This document shows positions 40,966 to 42,642 of a stretch of DNA of 42,642 bases, piece after piece. The position numbers and the translations under genes were made by a program. The notes below the pieces were generated by a model. The model searched no databases. It saw nothing but the letters and a program-made list of their open reading frames with translations, and was not told the origin of the DNA. How positions within the stretch are numbered: the stretch's first letter is position 1; each line of letters starts with the position of its first letter. Source of the DNA: Alkalibacterium gilvum (lineage in GTDB: Bacteria > Bacillota > Bacilli > Lactobacillales > Carnobacteriaceae_A); NCBI RefSeq assembly GCF_900109085.1, contig NZ_FNYW01000013.1:1-42642 (forward strand). Reading direction: 5' to 3'.

Positions 40966-42156
40966 TTGGAAAGATCTTTAGGTACAGTTGTGCGCGGTTT
41001 ACGTAGTCCCATCATCAAAAAAGGTGACAATATGGAAGATATTGTCGTAGACACCGTATTGAGTGCAGCTCAAAAAGAGGGTTATCCCATCAAGGACCAG
41101 GATATTATTACAATGACTGAGTCTATTGTTGCGCGAGCACAAGGTAATTATGCAACCTTAGATGATATAGCTACTGATATCGGGCATAAATATCACGGCG
41201 AAACAGTTGGTGTCGTATTTCCTATTTTAAGTCGTAATCGATTCTCTAACATTTTGAAAGGCATTGCTCGTGGTGCAGGTAAAGTTGTTCTTCTTTTAAG
41301 TTACCCTTCTGATGAAGTTGGGAATCATCTCGTATCACTAGATGAATTAGATGAAGCAGGAATCAACCCTTGGTCAGATGTTCTTTCAGAAGATGATTTT
41401 CGTAAGCATTTTGGCTTCAAAAAGCATCCCTTTACCGGTGTTGATTATATTGAATATTATAAATCTCTTGTTGAAGAAGAAGGCGCAAATTTTGAAGTCG
41501 TTTTTTCTAACGATGCCAAAACGATTGTTGACTACACAAAAAATGTTTTAGCTTGTGATATTCATAGTCGCTTCCGTACAAAACGCTTAGTTAAAGCCGC
41601 TGGCGCTGAAAAAGTTTATGGCTTAGATGACGTTCTAAGCGAACCTATCAACAGCAGTGGATCTAATTCAGATTATGGCTTACTTGGCTCAAATAAAGCA
41701 ACCGAAGATACTGTTAAGCTCTTTCCAGATAACGGCCAGCCTTTAGTTGAGGCTATAAAAGAACGTATGAAAAAAGAAACAGGAAAAACAGTTGAAGTTA
41801 TGATATACGGTGACGGTGCTTTCAAAGACCCTGCTGGACAAATATGGGAACTTGCTGACCCCGTTGTTTCTCCTGCATATACAAAAGGGCTTGAAGGAAC
41901 TCCAAATGAAGTGAAATTAAAATATTTAGCAGATAATAACTTTGCCGATTTAAGCGGTTCTGAATTGCACGATGCTATAAGCAATCATATTAGCAACAAG
42001 CAGACAGACCTTAAAGGTGAGATGGAAGCACAAGGAACGACGCCACGACGCCTAACTGATTTGATTGGGTCCTTATCCGATTTAACTTCCGGTAGTGGTG
42101 ACAAAGGGACTCCTATCATTCATATTCAGGGATACTTTGATAATTTCACAAGTTAA
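40966..42156 (+). CDS. CofE-like (coenzyme F420-0:L-glutamate ligase family) protein
   Basis: 396 residues, full length for the Firmicutes members of this family. Seen: RSLGTVVRGLRSPII at the start, TESIVARAQGNYA, ETVGVVFPILSRNRF, YGLLGSNKATED, MIYGDGAFKDPAGQIWEL and a tail ending QGTTPRRLTDLIGSLSD and GDKGTPIIHIQGYFDN. Such proteins are common in Lactobacillales, which are not known to make F420, so the name reflects homology only. The start is TTG at 40966, with GGGAG eight bases upstream. Single-gene unit. Confidence 0.88.
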   Translation: MERSLGTVVRGLRSPIIKKGDNMEDIVVDTVLSAAQKEGYPIKDQDIITMTESIVARAQGNYATLDDIATDIGHKYHGETVGVVFPILSRNRFSNILKGIARGAGKVVLLLSYPSDEVGNHLVSLDELDEAGINPWSDVLSEDDFRKHFGFKKHPFTGVDYIEYYKSLVEEEGANFEVVFSNDAKTIVDYTKNVLACDIHSRFRTKRLVKAAGAEKVYGLDDVLSEPINSSGSNSDYGLLGSNKATEDTVKLFPDNGQPLVEAIKERMKKETGKTVEVMIYGDGAFKDPAGQIWELADPVVSPAYTKGLEGTPNEVKLKYLADNNFADLSGSELHDAISNHISNKQTDLKGEMEAQGTTPRRLTDLIGSLSDLTSGSGDKGTPIIHIQGYFDNFTS

Positions 42157-42326
42157 TTTAACGATAAAATGAAAAATGTGGGACAAAAAACATTTAGGTT
42201 TGTAACGCGATAACACGTAAATGTTAGTTAATCAGTGAAGAGCCGCGTGTTATTTGTGAAGTGGACAGCCCGTTTACTTTGGGAACACATAAAAAGTAAT
42301 TCAAAAAAGGAGGCTGGGATTTATAG
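42157..42326. other. Intergenic repeat-like sequence next to the IS end
   Basis: About 170 bases with an inverted repeat TAACACG (42211-42217) / CGTGTTA (42246-42252), a GTGGGACAAAAAAC stretch near 42180 and AGGAGGCTGGGA near 42309-42320. The last two resemble a multicopy intergenic repeat of Lactobacillales; the element at 42327 seems to have entered it. Confidence 0.5.
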
Positions 42327-42350
42327 TGACCCCAAAAAGTTAGACTTTTT

Positions 42351-42376
42351 AACAGAGTAGATAATCCTACTCTGTT
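42351..42376. terminator. Hairpin inside the IS end
   Basis: Perfect 10-bp stem AACAGAGTAG (42351-42360) with CTACTCTGTT (42367-42376), followed by TTTTTT on the plus strand. It shields the transposase from outside transcription. Confidence 0.75.
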
Positions 42377-42379
42377 TTT

Positions 42380-42642
42380 TTATGCGCTTTGTTTTAAATA
42401 AGGTGGTGATAAACGGTATTCAATCGGACTTAACCAATTAAGTTTTTCTTTCATTCGATAGTTGTTGTAATAATAAATATAGTTGCCTATTGCTTTTTCT
42501 AATTCCTCATAACTTTTATAAATACGTCCGTGATACATTTCTTGTTTCAAGATACTAAAGAAGTTTTCCATTGGACTGTTATCGAGACAATTTCCCTTAC
42601 GGGACATGCTCTGGAAAATCTTATTATCATTTAATTCTTCTC
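42380..42642 (-). CDS. IS3-family (IS150-type) transposase, C-terminal part
   Basis: The last 87 codons of an OrfB-type transposase; the frame is open to the window edge, so the gene continues outside. Seen: SMSRKGNCLDNSPMENFF, LKQEMYHG, the catalytic-domain end EELEKAIGNYIYYYNNYR and LNWLSPIEYR, all hallmarks of the rve integrase domain of IS3 elements. The final catalytic Glu is in MENFF. It appears intact as far as visible. Confidence 0.9.
   Translation of the reverse strand, partial: EELNDNKIFQSMSRKGNCLDNSPMENFFSILKQEMYHGRIYKSYEELEKAIGNYIYYYNNYRMKEKLNWLSPIEYRLSPPYLKQSA

Larger units (their letters stand above)
42327..42642 (-). mobile_element. IS3-family insertion sequence, one end (cut by window edge)
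   Basis: The element's end appears to be TGACCCCAAAAAGTTAGAC at 42327 onwards, starting with TG as IS3-family ends do. It contains the transposase end (42380-42642) and an inner terminator. The other end is outside the window. Confidence 0.78.

Overview
The window is chromosomal DNA of a low-GC Gram-positive bacterium, most probably a lactic acid bacterium of the Lactobacillales (Carnobacteriaceae-like; this placement is an inference). The reasons are strong AGGAGG-type ribosome sites, frequent GTG/TTG starts, CcpA-type cre sites, an rplM-rpsI pair with a leader, a PTS-dependent dihydroxyacetone (Dha) kinase, and DhaS/DhaQ regulators like those known from Lactococcus.

Layout. 1-8 kb: end of a NERD-domain gene, a nitroreductase, an ABC-2 exporter pair, a protein made of three fused RidA domains, an OsmC protein, an acetamidase/formamidase, and a second nitroreductase with a small ABM monooxygenase. 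8-11.7 kb: Dha system 1, a fused ATP-type DhaK-DhaL kinase divergent from dhaS-dhaQ. 11.8-17.5 kb: a CYP152 fatty-acid peroxygenase, small membrane proteins, a single-chain fatty acid kinase (FakA-like plus DegV/FakB-like) and a DUF1295 protein. 18-23.5 kb: Dha system 2, the PTS-type gldA-dhaK-dhaL-dhaM operon divergent from a second dhaS and a glycerol-kinase-like gene with altered active-site residues. This cassette is bracketed by a perfect 52-bp direct repeat (17616-17667 and 23699-23750), as if it had been inserted as a unit. 24-27.4 kb: aldehyde dehydrogenase, RraA-family protein and amidase. 27.5-29.4 kb: a four-gene group (DUF305, methyltransferase, DUF302, SHOCT) with a CopY-type box upstream, probably linked to copper. 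29.9-30.2 kb: a hairpin-rich tandem repeat. 30.2-31.6 kb: a 44-residue protein, rpsI, rplM and its leader. 31.6-33 kb: PNPOx-like protein and an MscS channel. 33.1-40.8 kb: glycerate kinase, GH4 phospho-glycosidase, PTS IICB, GH38 mannosidase and an RpiR regulator, which together would suit uptake of a glycosyl-glycerate type solute. 41-42.6 kb: a CofE-like protein and the end of an IS3-family element.

How it works together. The two Dha promoters share the same geometry: a DhaS-type operator, one base, a -35 box, a 17-base spacer holding a cre-like site, then TAAG(A/C)T. This suggests activation by Dha through DhaS with CcpA repression, with two different phosphoryl donors (ATP and PEP). In system 1 the gene after dhaS is the coactivator dhaQ; in system 2 the same place is held by the altered glycerol-kinase-like protein, so it may be a sensor and not an enzyme. 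No tRNA, rRNA or CRISPR array was seen.
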